From Coraliomargarita sinensis (GTDB lineage Bacteria; Verrucomicrobiota; Verrucomicrobiia; Opitutales; Coraliomargaritaceae), in assembly GCF_003185655.1 (NCBI RefSeq), contig NZ_QHJQ01000012.1, forward strand, positions 1-64,000: 64,000 nucleotides of DNA, read 5' to 3'. Made by a program: the position numbers and the translations under genes. The stretch's first letter is position 1. Each line of letters begins with the position of its first letter. This document shows positions 40,660 through 49,078 of the stretch, piece by piece. The notes below the pieces were generated by a model. It ran no database searches. It was given only the letters and a program-made list of their open reading frames with translations, and was not told where the DNA came from.

Positions 40660-41397
40660 TCAATTATGCGGAATCTCGATAATGCCTTTGTGGTTGGGAT
40701 TGGGAATGTGACCATTGAGGATATCTCCCAGGAGGCCTGCATTGCGGATTTCTTTGACAAGCCGATGGCTTGCGAAATCAAAAGGGTGAATTCTTACCTG
40801 TGGCAGGTGTTGGATATTCGACGCATGAGTGAAGTCCCGTGGGCTGTGGGCGGATACAATCAAGTCGACGCTCCAGTCGGTTTGCTCGCTGGATATATCG
40901 GCTAAATCGTAATACTTCTTGCGGAAAAGGCTTTTTAATTTGGTTTTGCGCAGGGCGGATTTCCACCTGAAGTCTTGGTGTGCTTTTCGCTTACTTGAGC
41001 TGATGTAGGTTTGTGGAGAAATGGCGATTGCCCGGCAGTTTGAAAGCAGCGAGGCAAATAATATGGAAGCAAATCCACCCATAGAATTGCCTACCAGGAT
41101 TGTTTCTTCTGGACGATAGTGGGTGATGCGTTGTCGCAAGAAGTCGCGGGTACCAAGGATATCTTTGGATATGCCTTTTAAACCACAATGATACCATGAC
41201 TGGCTAAAATCGCGCACAAAAATCTTATTTTCGTTGAGGATGTTGGAGGCTCTACAGAATTCAAAAGGGACCAGGCCGACGCCTGATTTAATACCGCCAA
41301 ATAGAATGTAGAGCTTCTTTGAATCACTTACGGGTTGTTCAAAGACCGGCGACGAACTGTTCTTTAGATCAGCGGTAAGATTAGATGAAGGTGGCAT
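40660..41397 (-). CDS. Alpha/beta-hydrolase-like protein
   Basis: A 245-residue cytoplasmic protein with the nucleophile-elbow motif VGNSMGGFASILFAS (GxSxG), which is diagnostic of alpha/beta hydrolases. Other landmarks are KLYILFGGIKSGVGL at the first strand and a likely catalytic His near LIVSAHSPRDFTHASN or the following loop. The substrate is unknown. Between waaP and waaG-like genes it may act on an acyl or acetyl group of the glycan. The C-terminus is rich in Asn and Ile (HIPNPNHKGIIEIPHN). Confidence 0.7.
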   Translation of the reverse strand: MPPSSNLTADLKNSSSPVFEQPVSDSKKLYILFGGIKSGVGLVPFEFCRASNILNENKIFVRDFSQSWYHCGLKGISKDILGTRDFLRQRITHYRPEETILVGNSMGGFASILFASLLSNCRAIAISPQTYISSSKRKAHQDFRWKSALRKTKLKSLFRKKYYDLADISSEQTDWSVDLIVSAHSPRDFTHASNIQHLPQVRIHPFDFASHRLVKEIRNAGLLGDILNGHIPNPNHKGIIEIPHN

Positions 41398-41458
41398 ATT
41401 GTTGCATGGCAGGCTTGCGGTTTACACTCTCGGGGAAATCCATCGGAGGAGTTGAGTG

Positions 41459-42589
41459 CTATTCAGAGCGTGGTTGTTTTCGCTTAAGTTTAGCCTCGAT
41501 TATTTTAGCGGCTGTTTCATGGCAGCTATACAAATCTTCGTGAGCAGCATACGCCAGCGCATTCTGTTGCATATCAGCTCTCTGTGCTGTATTACGGACA
41601 AACTCGCGCACTGCAGAGTTCAGCGCCTTTTGTGAGAACGGACTGCCGATCACTTTGCCGGCTTTTGCCTGTTCGATGTGTGGCGCGTAGCCACAAGTGT
41701 CCGTCGTCAGGACCGGGAGTCCATGTGTTAATGCTTCGAGTAAAACCTTACCTGCGGATTCGCTGTACGCGGGGTGGAGAAGAAAATCGGCGGCGTCATA
41801 GAAGCGGTCGACATCAGCCCGGCCTCCCAGGAAACGGATCGTGTGCCCGGTTGATTTTGCCAGAGATCGATATTCGGATGCTTTTCCGTTTCCCACGCAC
41901 CAGAACTCGAGGCGGAGTGCCTCCTGCTGATTCGCGCGAATTGCCCGAAGCGCCCTGTCCAGACCTTTAACCCGAAATCCCGAACCGACGAAGAGTGCCA
42001 CCACCGAGTCTTCGGGAGTGTTGAGTTCCTTCCTCAAGGAGCATCGGTTGTCCGCTTGTATCGATTTAACAAATTGTTGCCGTTCGATTCCCGGTGGGAG
42101 CTCTATAAATTGCTCTTGGTCGCAACCATAGTAATGAATGAAATGTTCTATTTCCCGCGCAGTCAGCACCAGGGTTAGTGGTGGGTCCTTGCTTTTGAAG
42201 ATGGCCTTTTCCAGCTCAGCGTAGTGGCGGTGGCGAAAGCTTAGACGGTAAAATATCGACCTGTCTTCAACACGTTTTAAGTAGCAAGGGTCAGCGGCAA
42301 AGTAGATATCTGCCCCGGGAATACGGTTAAAGGCCACGAGGCCATCCGGATTCAAGGCTTGGACGGCCTTTTTGAGGTCGCTGAAAAAGATTTTGTTTCG
42401 CCCCGTGTTACTCCAACCGCGCCTTCCCAGTTCGTGGACCGTCATTTCGTCTGGTATTTCACCCTTCCAGGTTCGACAAAAGATATGTACCTCGTGCCCG
42501 CGCGCGGCGGTTTTTTTTGCAGTCGCCAGACAATCCTCCTGTAGCCCGCCAAAACGGTAATAGTCATAAAGTGCGAAGGCAATCTGCAT
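41459..42589 (-). CDS. waaG: WaaG-like core glucosyltransferase (GT4)
   Basis: A 376-residue GT-B glycosyltransferase. It aligns with E. coli WaaG at the N-terminus (IAFALYDYYRFGGLQEDCL; ARGHEVHIFCRTW; VAFNRIPGADIYFAADPCY) and at LTAREIEHFIHYYGCD...LPPGIERQQF. The C-terminal GT4 donor-site motif follows (FGG-type loop near LLHPAYSESAGKVLLEALTHGLPVLTT, with the E-x7-E motif). In E. coli WaaG adds glucose from UDP-glucose to heptose II; here the donor and acceptor are inferred. It sits upstream of the hydrolase and waaP genes on the same strand. Confidence 0.88.
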   Translation of the reverse strand: MQIAFALYDYYRFGGLQEDCLATAKKTAARGHEVHIFCRTWKGEIPDEMTVHELGRRGWSNTGRNKIFFSDLKKAVQALNPDGLVAFNRIPGADIYFAADPCYLKRVEDRSIFYRLSFRHRHYAELEKAIFKSKDPPLTLVLTAREIEHFIHYYGCDQEQFIELPPGIERQQFVKSIQADNRCSLRKELNTPEDSVVALFVGSGFRVKGLDRALRAIRANQQEALRLEFWCVGNGKASEYRSLAKSTGHTIRFLGGRADVDRFYDAADFLLHPAYSESAGKVLLEALTHGLPVLTTDTCGYAPHIEQAKAGKVIGSPFSQKALNSAVREFVRNTAQRADMQQNALAYAAHEDLYSCHETAAKIIEAKLKRKQPRSE

Positions 42590-42845
42590 GGCGCTATCTC
42601 ACTATGTTCAGATGGCGGGGCAACGTGAAATTTCAGGGCATGTCTTGTGCCGTCGTGGCAGGGTACGCGGTGAACCTGCCCGGTCCGAATCCGGGCCGTT
42701 GCGCTAAAATCATTCTGACAATATTCTGTGGTCCCGTATTACGCTCCTTGACTCCAATAGACGGGAGCGGCAAAACCATTTGCCAGATGAGAATTCGGAC
42801 TATCTCCAGTTCCAATTCGACACACGTATCCTTTTTACGCCTGTT

Positions 42846-43616
42846 ATGCATCAGAATGATTACAAGCTTACAGTTATCATTAGTACATATTCTGATCGAG
42901 AGCTGGTTTCTAAAAAGCTGGATGAAATTACCGGTCAGAGTGCGTTCGATTCCTGTGAGTTTATCTTTATCGACGCCTGTTCGCCTGAACATGAACATGA
43001 GCTTCTGCAGCCATTCTGTTCAAAGCACCTGAACTGTCGAATCATCAGGTCCGATGAAAGAATCAGCCTTTACCAAGCCTGGAATATCGGTTGGAAGGAG
43101 GCGAGGGCGCCTTATGTCTGTGTCTCGAATATGGATGACATGATGCATCCCAAATTGTTGGAGACGGTCATCCGCGAAGTTGGCATGGGTTCATGGGATG
43201 TTCTCTCTGTTTTGATTGCCCGCCAGGAAAGGGATAGCAATTGGAACTCCTGGGATCAAAAGCGCCTGAGCAGGCTGGATTTAAATACTCGGCCTGGCGC
43301 ATATTTTGCCTGGCGCAAAGACTTGAATTCCGTCCTGGGAATGTTTGACGAGAATTTGGTTCTTATCGGGGATAAGGATTTTTGGGCTCGTATTCGTGAT
43401 CATCGGCTGCGTATCCGGCTTATTCCCAAGTTGCTGTATCTTTACACAAAACATGAGCAGCAGTTATCCAAGAAGGAGGAGTTTCGCCATCTCAAAGCCA
43501 GCGAGCGCAAATTGTGCTCGCAGAAGCCATACCCCCATGAATGGCCCCGGCGATTTCAGTGGAAAGCCCGTCTCTGTCGAAGTTTGCCCTTCAAATACAT
43601 CTATGAGCCGGCATGA
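42846..43616 (+). CDS. Family 2 glycosyltransferase
   Basis: A 256-residue GT-A fold glycosyltransferase. The nucleotide-sugar site begins LTVIISTYSDRELVSKKLDEI, and the DxD-like metal motif is VCVSNMDDMMHPKLLETVI. An aromatic-rich acceptor region and basic C-terminus follow. I chose ATG 42846 (MHQNDYKLTVII); the frame is open further upstream to 42780 but those residues are not family-like. It is divergent from the waaG-like gene and convergent with the acetyltransferase gene. Donor and acceptor are unknown. Confidence 0.78.
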   Translation: MHQNDYKLTVIISTYSDRELVSKKLDEITGQSAFDSCEFIFIDACSPEHEHELLQPFCSKHLNCRIIRSDERISLYQAWNIGWKEARAPYVCVSNMDDMMHPKLLETVIREVGMGSWDVLSVLIARQERDSNWNSWDQKRLSRLDLNTRPGAYFAWRKDLNSVLGMFDENLVLIGDKDFWARIRDHRLRIRLIPKLLYLYTKHEQQLSKKEEFRHLKASERKLCSQKPYPHEWPRRFQWKARLCRSLPFKYIYEPA

Positions 43617-43622
43617 CCGAAG

Positions 43623-44195
43623 TCATCGTTCATCTTTGTTTGCAGCAGGCGCATCTTTATTACGTTTAAGACCGTCCTCCAAAACGGCTTTCATATAATA
43701 ACTTTCGTTTTCTGCCAGACGAACGATCTCTTGCTCATCACGCTGCTTGATGATTTTTGCCGGATTGCCCCCGACAATCGCGCCTGCAGGTACATCGCGG
43801 GTTACGACAGCTCCCATTGCCACAATCGCACCATCGCCGATCGTAACCCCCGGGGCAACCATGGCTCGATAACCGATCCATACCCCTTTGCCGATGGAAA
43901 CGGGGCGGAACTCGTCAAATTCGTCGTAGGGAAGATATTTGTCCTGTTGGTACCGATGTGTGCTGCTCAGCACGACGACTTCCGGTGCAAAAACGGTGCC
44001 GTCGCTAATATTAATTCCGCCCTGACCGTTTAAATAGCAGCATTTTCCGATTCGAACCCACGAGCCGATTTGGATTCTTTCCGGAAAAGTTAGTCGTGCG
44101 CTGTCATTTATATGCACTTGATTGCGGGAGCCACTCCAGCTTTTGGTTTTCGGTTTGCCCCGAAGGCCATTTAAGAAATTTTTCAATGCCTTCAT
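43623..44195 (-). CDS. Hexapeptide-repeat acyltransferase
   Basis: A 190-residue left-handed beta-helix acyltransferase of the maltose/galactoside acetyltransferase (WbbJ-like) group. Hexapeptide repeats are visible (VHINDSARLTF, IQIGSWVRIGKCCYLNG, GKGVWIGYRAMVAPGVTIGDGAIVAMGAVVTRDV) with the closing motif GAIVGGNPAKII. It probably O-acetylates a surface sugar. I chose ATG 44195 rather than a TTG at 44219, because the TTG start is weak. The gene is 16 or more bases downstream of a sulfotransferase gene on the same strand. Confidence 0.85.
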   Translation of the reverse strand: MKALKNFLNGLRGKPKTKSWSGSRNQVHINDSARLTFPERIQIGSWVRIGKCCYLNGQGGINISDGTVFAPEVVVLSSTHRYQQDKYLPYDEFDEFRPVSIGKGVWIGYRAMVAPGVTIGDGAIVAMGAVVTRDVPAGAIVGGNPAKIIKQRDEQEIVRLAENESYYMKAVLEDGLKRNKDAPAANKDER

Positions 44196-44235
44196 TCGTT
44201 TGTGTCTGCCTCCGTACAATTTTCGAACCGGAAAT

Positions 44236-45048
44236 TCAACGCAGGTTGCGTGACTTCAGGTAACGCTGAGATTGGATGAACTTCCGGACGCTGGTTTCCA
44301 GGCGCTTGAACTTCAGGTAGTACTCATTGTGCCGGCTGGAAAACTTTTCGATCGGCATATCGTTTAACTCGTTCATCCAACTGTCATCCTTCTCATAGCC
44401 CAACCGGATTAGTTCTGAGGCGAGCTCCGGATATTTAACCAGCTGCGATTTTATTCGCGGCAAATGCATTTTCCAGCCGTCGTGACGGGATGTACTGATT
44501 GCACGAACGCCGTTGAGCGCGTTCACCGACTTCTCGGATGGTGTGGCGACATTAGTGTATTCGGTAAATGGATGTATACTTTTGAGGAACGGAAATTGGG
44601 ATAATATCCTTTGCTGTATGCCATTGGGGTCTTGAGTGAGCTCTTCGTACTTAATTAGTAGAAAGCGGTCATGCCCCTTCAGGGCATCAGCGGCTTTTTG
44701 GCACTCTGCCCATTCGTCAAAGTCGACGAAGTATCTATCCGATATTGACTTATGAATACTGCTAATGACGGACCTGGGGTCGCGGGTTAAGGCGATTAGA
44801 TACAGATCGGGGTCACGGAGAAAGATTCGCCTGATGTATCGAATGTCGGTTGGCTTTTTACTAAAAAAAAGTTCTGCGCCTTCGTCCAATGGCTGGAAGA
44901 TGCTCATTTCGTGTTCGCAGCGACCGTCATTCTCGATGCATGCCGCCATCAGTTCCATCATCAAGGTGGTGCCGCTACGCGGGCAGCCTACGATGTGTAA
45001 GCGCTTTTGGCGTGCCGGAGTGGCGTTTTGATGTGCATTGAGATCCAT
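44236..45048 (-). CDS. Sulfotransferase family protein
   Basis: A 270-residue PAPS-dependent sulfotransferase-like protein. The 5'-PSB loop is VGCPRSGTTLMMELM (22-28 region) and the 3'-phosphate loop is LIALTRDPRSVISSIHKS, with a later YEELTQDP segment typical of the family. It has no signal peptide and would act in the cytoplasm on a nucleotide-sugar, lipid-linked or core oligosaccharide. It is one of four sulfotransferase-like genes between 44 and 50 kb. It is upstream of the acetyltransferase gene on the same strand. Confidence 0.8.
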   Translation of the reverse strand: MDLNAHQNATPARQKRLHIVGCPRSGTTLMMELMAACIENDGRCEHEMSIFQPLDEGAELFFSKKPTDIRYIRRIFLRDPDLYLIALTRDPRSVISSIHKSISDRYFVDFDEWAECQKAADALKGHDRFLLIKYEELTQDPNGIQQRILSQFPFLKSIHPFTEYTNVATPSEKSVNALNGVRAISTSRHDGWKMHLPRIKSQLVKYPELASELIRLGYEKDDSWMNELNDMPIEKFSSRHNEYYLKFKRLETSVRKFIQSQRYLKSRNLR

Positions 45049-45214
45049 GGCGGGTATTGGGTAACACTATCGTAAAATTTTTGCTATCATAGTAATAACA
45101 TGTCGATCACAATCATTTGTTCCGTTCAGGTTATATCTAGAGTAGTTGAAGTTGCTGTCGGCGGCGTCTTGCCTTGTCATTGGATTTCCTGAGGCTAGCT
45201 TTCAGAGGAGTACG
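45049..45214. other. Non-coding leader upstream of a small ORF
   Basis: A divergent A/T-rich gap between the sulfotransferase gene (minus) and a small plus-strand frame. No convincing gene or structure is visible apart from the A/T-rich start at 45060-45110 and the ribosome-binding site for the following small frame. Confidence 0.5.
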
Positions 45215-45472
45215 ATGATGATTTACCAGGTATACATAGTAATGATAATGCGGTTGCAGGAATACGGCAGTGAGGCGCTACGGCCGCTCCTTGAAGCGTG
45301 GCATTCGTCTCCAGGAATAGAAAGTAAGCCGTATGCCCATAAGGACGCCGGGCTCGATTCATCCCAGCAGATCAGTCCCGCTACGGCATATGGATTGTGT
45401 CTCTTCCGGGAGCTTTGGGTTTATAGTAAGGACTGGTTTGTGCAACATCCTTATATCCGGATCCCATCCTAA
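45215..45472 (+). CDS. Small ORF of unknown function before a glycosyltransferase
   Basis: An 85-residue frame (begins MMIYQVYIVMIMRLQEYGS). AGAGGAG at 45204-45210 gives it a better ribosome-binding site than most genes here. Its stop codon ends one base before the ATG of the next glycosyltransferase, a coupling-like arrangement. The product ends RELWVYSKDWFVQHPYIRIPS. I recognise no family and cannot exclude a gene fragment or chance frame. An in-frame start at 45146 gives a longer protein with a less convincing N-terminus. Confidence 0.3.
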   Translation: MMIYQVYIVMIMRLQEYGSEALRPLLEAWHSSPGIESKPYAHKDAGLDSSQQISPATAYGLCLFRELWVYSKDWFVQHPYIRIPS

Positions 45473-45473
45473 C

Positions 45474-46454
45474 ATGTTGGATATTAGTGTCATCATACCG
45501 ACCCGTAATTCAATGGGGCATTTGAAGGCTCATTTGAATGCCCTGTTGCCATGGTTGTCCGAAGTGAAGCAGGTGGTCGTTGTGGATAGTGAGTCGACCG
45601 ATGGAACTGTAGAATATTTTCACGAGCATCTCTCTCACCCGAATCTGGTTTTTATCGAACATCCTCCAGGTCTCTATGAGTCCTGGAATGCTGCGATTCA
45701 ACGGGTCGAGGCCAACTATCTCCACTTTGCTACAGTTGGCGACGTGATGCCTTTTGAGTCCCTGGTCGAGCTGTATCAGATTGCCGTCAATGAAGATGCC
45801 GATGTCGTTCTTTCTCCTCCTGAGATAGTTATGCCCGACGGGCAGAGGAATTTCGCGGGCTGGCCTATCCACCGCTATTGTGAGGCGCTCAGTTCAAATG
45901 AGCCTTATGTGTTACCTTCTGTCGAACGGTTTATTTGGAATGTACATGCTTTGCCGGGAACTTTGATTGGAAGTTCGTCAAGCAACCTGTATCGCACTTC
46001 CGTTTTGAAGTCTGAACCATTCCCGTGTGAATACGGGCACGCCGGCGATTCAGCCTGGGCGATTGCCAGACCACATACTGAACGCTGGGTCGTTGCCCCT
46101 GCTGTGGAATCTATTTTTATCAAGCATGCATCTTCCGGTCGCCAGAGATGGGGGTCAGTTCTGTCACGGCCCAAGTTGTATCAATTGGCGGTCGACGCAT
46201 TTCGAACGTTGTCCCGTAGTACGAAGGCAGATGAACCCGGGTATTCTTTATTGGGAGAATTGCATTTGCTTTTGGAGATGTACGTTCAGAAGGGGCAGTT
46301 GGTGGAAGAATGGAATTCCGTAAGAGAGGGGGCGATTCCATGGTTCCTACAACCGCGTGCGATCGGATTGCGGAGGAAACGAAAACAGTTGGATCTAAAA
46401 TTAAGGTGCTTGGCAGACGATTTATGTGCTCGTGTGGTTGGTTCTGAGAAGTAG
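45474..46454 (+). CDS. Family 2 glycosyltransferase
   Basis: A 326-residue GT-A glycosyltransferase. The N-terminal nucleotide-binding segment is LDISVIIPTRNSMGHLKAHL followed by VVVVDSESTDGTVEYF. At the DxD position the sequence is FATVGDVM, so the metal motif is non-standard. The middle contains LYESWNAAIQRVEANY, also a family feature. I chose ATG 45474 because the conserved beta strand starts there; the open frame upstream overlaps a different small ORF. It precedes the exostosin-like gene by 5 bases. Sugar and acceptor are unknown. Confidence 0.78.
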   Translation: MLDISVIIPTRNSMGHLKAHLNALLPWLSEVKQVVVVDSESTDGTVEYFHEHLSHPNLVFIEHPPGLYESWNAAIQRVEANYLHFATVGDVMPFESLVELYQIAVNEDADVVLSPPEIVMPDGQRNFAGWPIHRYCEALSSNEPYVLPSVERFIWNVHALPGTLIGSSSSNLYRTSVLKSEPFPCEYGHAGDSAWAIARPHTERWVVAPAVESIFIKHASSGRQRWGSVLSRPKLYQLAVDAFRTLSRSTKADEPGYSLLGELHLLLEMYVQKGQLVEEWNSVREGAIPWFLQPRAIGLRRKRKQLDLKLRCLADDLCARVVGSEK

Positions 46455-46459
46455 AGGCT

Positions 46460-47419
46460 ATGAAGTTGCAGGATTTCCAGTGTAGTGGGGGCATCCCGGT
46501 TCAAGAGCAAATTTTGACTGTGGATAACCCGGAATTCGGTTCTGAATATTTCCGGTTGGATGTTTCAAATCCGGTGAAATGGAGGGCCCCAACCCGGACG
46601 CTAAAGAGAAATATCCACCGATTACGTTTAAATATGCGTGACCGGAGCTTATCCCTGGAGGGTCTGAAGGAGGGAAGGCCGATCTACCTCTGCAATTCGG
46701 ATGGCCGAATTGAATCAGCCCATAAGATTCAACTGCCAGCCGCTCGTTTGAAGGCTGCGATCCAAAGGCATGTCATTGTACTCGGGAAGAGTGATGTTGA
46801 AATTAATGATGCGTTGCTGGAGCCATATCAGGGCAGTCGGGTGAAGCTCTATGGAAATAATTTGAATACGAATGACGAGTTGGCGGGGTATTTCCCGATG
46901 GGGCGGGATTTTAGAGGACAAAAATCTCACGGGTTGGCTCCGCAACCGCAAAAAGCAAATCTAGTCTACTGCAACTTCTCTTTGGATACGCATCCGGTCC
47001 GGAGCGATGTCTGGGCGGCAGTTCGAAGCAAGCCTTTTGTTCACTCCGAGCATATGGGGGAGTATCGGAAATATGCACTGTCGCACGAAGCTTTTTATGG
47101 CCAACTCAGAGCGTCGAAGTTTTGTATCTCTCCGCGTGGCAACGCAATTGAAACCTTCCGAATGTGGGATTCGATGTACGTGGGTACGATCCCGATTGTC
47201 GTACGCGAGGCAAAGTTGCATGATGAGTTAAATGATCTGCCTATTCTGTTTCTCGAAGATTATAAGGAATTCGCTGATCTGAACGAAGCTGTGCTGGAGC
47301 AGAAATACAAGGAATTCTCCAGTAGAAACTGGAACTACGAGAAACTGAAGATCGGTTATTGGCGCGCACGGATAAATGAATCAGCGCGGGAACTGGCTAC
47401 CCGGTATACTGATAATTGA
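46460..47419 (+). CDS. Exostosin/RXYLT1-like glycosyltransferase
   Basis: A 319-residue protein whose C-terminal region (FYGQLRASKFCISPRGNAIETFRMWDSMYVGTIPIVV) matches the nucleotide-sugar binding part of exostosin (GT47)/RXYLT1-type glycosyltransferases. The N-terminal half is poorly conserved. No signal peptide is visible, so it would be cytoplasmic. It follows the GT2 gene by 5 bases and overlaps the 3' end of a convergent sulfotransferase gene by 23 bases. The acceptor and linkage are unknown; a role in LPS outer-core or capsule assembly is inferred from context. Confidence 0.72.
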   Translation: MKLQDFQCSGGIPVQEQILTVDNPEFGSEYFRLDVSNPVKWRAPTRTLKRNIHRLRLNMRDRSLSLEGLKEGRPIYLCNSDGRIESAHKIQLPAARLKAAIQRHVIVLGKSDVEINDALLEPYQGSRVKLYGNNLNTNDELAGYFPMGRDFRGQKSHGLAPQPQKANLVYCNFSLDTHPVRSDVWAAVRSKPFVHSEHMGEYRKYALSHEAFYGQLRASKFCISPRGNAIETFRMWDSMYVGTIPIVVREAKLHDELNDLPILFLEDYKEFADLNEAVLEQKYKEFSSRNWNYEKLKIGYWRARINESARELATRYTDN

Positions 47420-48089
47420 AGGTCTCAATCTCATAAGCATAACGCTTATGAACCAAGGCATGTGCGGGCTTCGAATACAGGTCCGCGGGTTGTACGGATC
47501 GATTCCGCGTTTCCGACCTGAACCGCGGTAGCCAATCCTCATTCCAGGGTAGGCCGAGGTCCTCACAGATGCTCTTCATGTCTTCTTTCATATTTTCGAA
47601 GCGAATAAATCTGTCGATGCAGGGCTTGTCCTCGATTAAGTATTTATCTCTGTCGATCGGAGGATGCCCTTTATGCAACCAGCCCAGGAAGCGGTGTTGG
47701 TCCTTCGATAGTAATGGGTACCTGATTTTCTGGGCAATCCGTCTCCGGGGCTTGAAGTTGAAATCTTTACCAAAATGGAAGTAGGCGGAAATGCATTTAT
47801 CCCAGGGGTTACGGATCGAACAGAACTTGTAGTAGCTGTTCCATATCTCATCGCCGACATGCTGCTTAACCTCGGCAGCCGGCATGTGGTTGTACCATTT
47901 GATTTTTCGTCCACCTAAATGCCCACGAAAACCGATAATACCTGCATCGGATTCGTAAGAATCCCGTTCGCGAAGTGGTTCCCATTCACCTTCATGCATG
48001 CAAAAGCGTTCGAAGTAGGACTCTGTTGAAGTGCCCGCGGTTTTGACGGTCTTCATGTAAATAAATTTATATCTGTGGCTGATCAGCAT
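47397..48089 (-). CDS. Sulfotransferase family 2-like protein
   Basis: A 230-residue protein of the carbohydrate sulfotransferase type (Sulfotransfer_2). The phosphosulfate loop is FIYMKTVKTAGTSTESYFERF (about 10-23) and the 3'-phosphate region is FCSIRNPWDKCISAYFHFGK. C-terminal landmarks (DRFIRFENMKEDMKSICEDLGLP) also fit. The family sulfates glycosaminoglycan-like sugars in animals and nodulation or capsule sugars in bacteria. It is convergent with and slightly overlaps the exostosin-like gene. Confidence 0.8.
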   Translation of the reverse strand: MLISHRYKFIYMKTVKTAGTSTESYFERFCMHEGEWEPLRERDSYESDAGIIGFRGHLGGRKIKWYNHMPAAEVKQHVGDEIWNSYYKFCSIRNPWDKCISAYFHFGKDFNFKPRRRIAQKIRYPLLSKDQHRFLGWLHKGHPPIDRDKYLIEDKPCIDRFIRFENMKEDMKSICEDLGLPWNEDWLPRFRSETRNRSVQPADLYSKPAHALVHKRYAYEIETFNYQYTG

Positions 48090-48118
48090 AATTAGGACTC
48101 CGGGTGTCTGGTAGGTGG

Positions 48119-49078
48119 CTAGTCTTTCGGTTTGTAAGTATAAGGGTAGATGTGATGTTTGGTTAATTCACGGACAATACGCTTTTTATGGCTTCGTTTT
48201 TTACGCATCGTATAAAATAGATCTTTCAGGCCCGGGATTAAATTATTGAACCTACCAGCGCCGGAAATGTTCTCTGGTAATGTGTAGCCTAGCTCGCCAA
48301 GCCATTTCGCGCGCGGGTGTTCGAAATAGGTTTTAGCCCAGCTTTGACGATACCAGTTCGAATAGTGTGCCATCCATTTATCCCGGCTGTCTTTGGAGAT
48401 TGTCGCATATTTATGTGTGCCGGAAGGGTCTCCTAAATTACCTCCGGTGTCTTTCGGGAGGATTTGATTCCCAACCGCCGAAAGTTCCGGCAGCCCCAGA
48501 TAGTCCCCGAGTTTATCAAGGACCGCCTCCGGAGTGCTGACCAGGTCTTCGTACTTTAGGGAACAGATGGATGCCTCATGCTGTACTTCAAACTGATGCA
48601 GCCGATCCATGCCTGTAGTCAGGTCGATGATGAAGTCGTCAAATCGCCAGTGTTCTTTGTAAAAAGTGTGGTGGATAGACGAAGCAATCGCCAAGGGGTG
48701 ACGCCAAAGAACGATAAATTTAGCATCAGGGAAAACTTTGTGGATCTCTTCTGCAATTAAGGTGTAGCGCGGCGTTTTATCGATGAAAAAGGCTTTGCCT
48801 TCTGATAGGTTGGAGTAGATGTCTAGCATCATGCGGCGTACCCCATTCTGGTAACATGAATCAAATCCACTCCATTTTTTTTGCATGTCGTGCAAGGAAA
48901 CGGAGAGGTTGTTTTCACGATAACTCGCATATCGTTGCACCGTACGATGATCGCCTAGAAAGCGTAAAAGTAAGCTTGGTTCACCCAAAGTGGCGCATTG
49001 TTGCGTCGCGAGCAAAACCCGCTGTAGCAATGTAGAGCCAGACCTTGGCGTGGAGAAAATGAATACGGGCTGTGTCAT
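48119..49078 (-). CDS. Sulfotransferase family protein
   Basis: A 319-residue PAPS-dependent sulfotransferase-like protein. The 5'-PSB loop is FIFSTPRSGSTLLQRVL (7-19 region), the 3'-phosphate loop KFIVLWRHPLAIASSIHHT, and the context FIDKTPRYTLIAEEIHKVFP is a Sulfotransfer_3 landmark. It has no signal peptide. The stop codon of the upstream gene (49075) overlaps this ATG by four bases (ATGA), so the two are probably co-translated. Confidence 0.82.
   Translation of the reverse strand: MTQPVFIFSTPRSGSTLLQRVLLATQQCATLGEPSLLLRFLGDHRTVQRYASYRENNLSVSLHDMQKKWSGFDSCYQNGVRRMMLDIYSNLSEGKAFFIDKTPRYTLIAEEIHKVFPDAKFIVLWRHPLAIASSIHHTFYKEHWRFDDFIIDLTTGMDRLHQFEVQHEASICSLKYEDLVSTPEAVLDKLGDYLGLPELSAVGNQILPKDTGGNLGDPSGTHKYATISKDSRDKWMAHYSNWYRQSWAKTYFEHPRAKWLGELGYTLPENISGAGRFNNLIPGLKDLFYTMRKKRSHKKRIVRELTKHHIYPYTYKPKD

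Noticed and set aside
42590..42845. Gene in the gap between waaG-like and GT2 genes
   Set aside because: Frames at 42517 and 42633 overlap the flanking genes and encode no recognised domain; the gap more likely holds divergent promoters.
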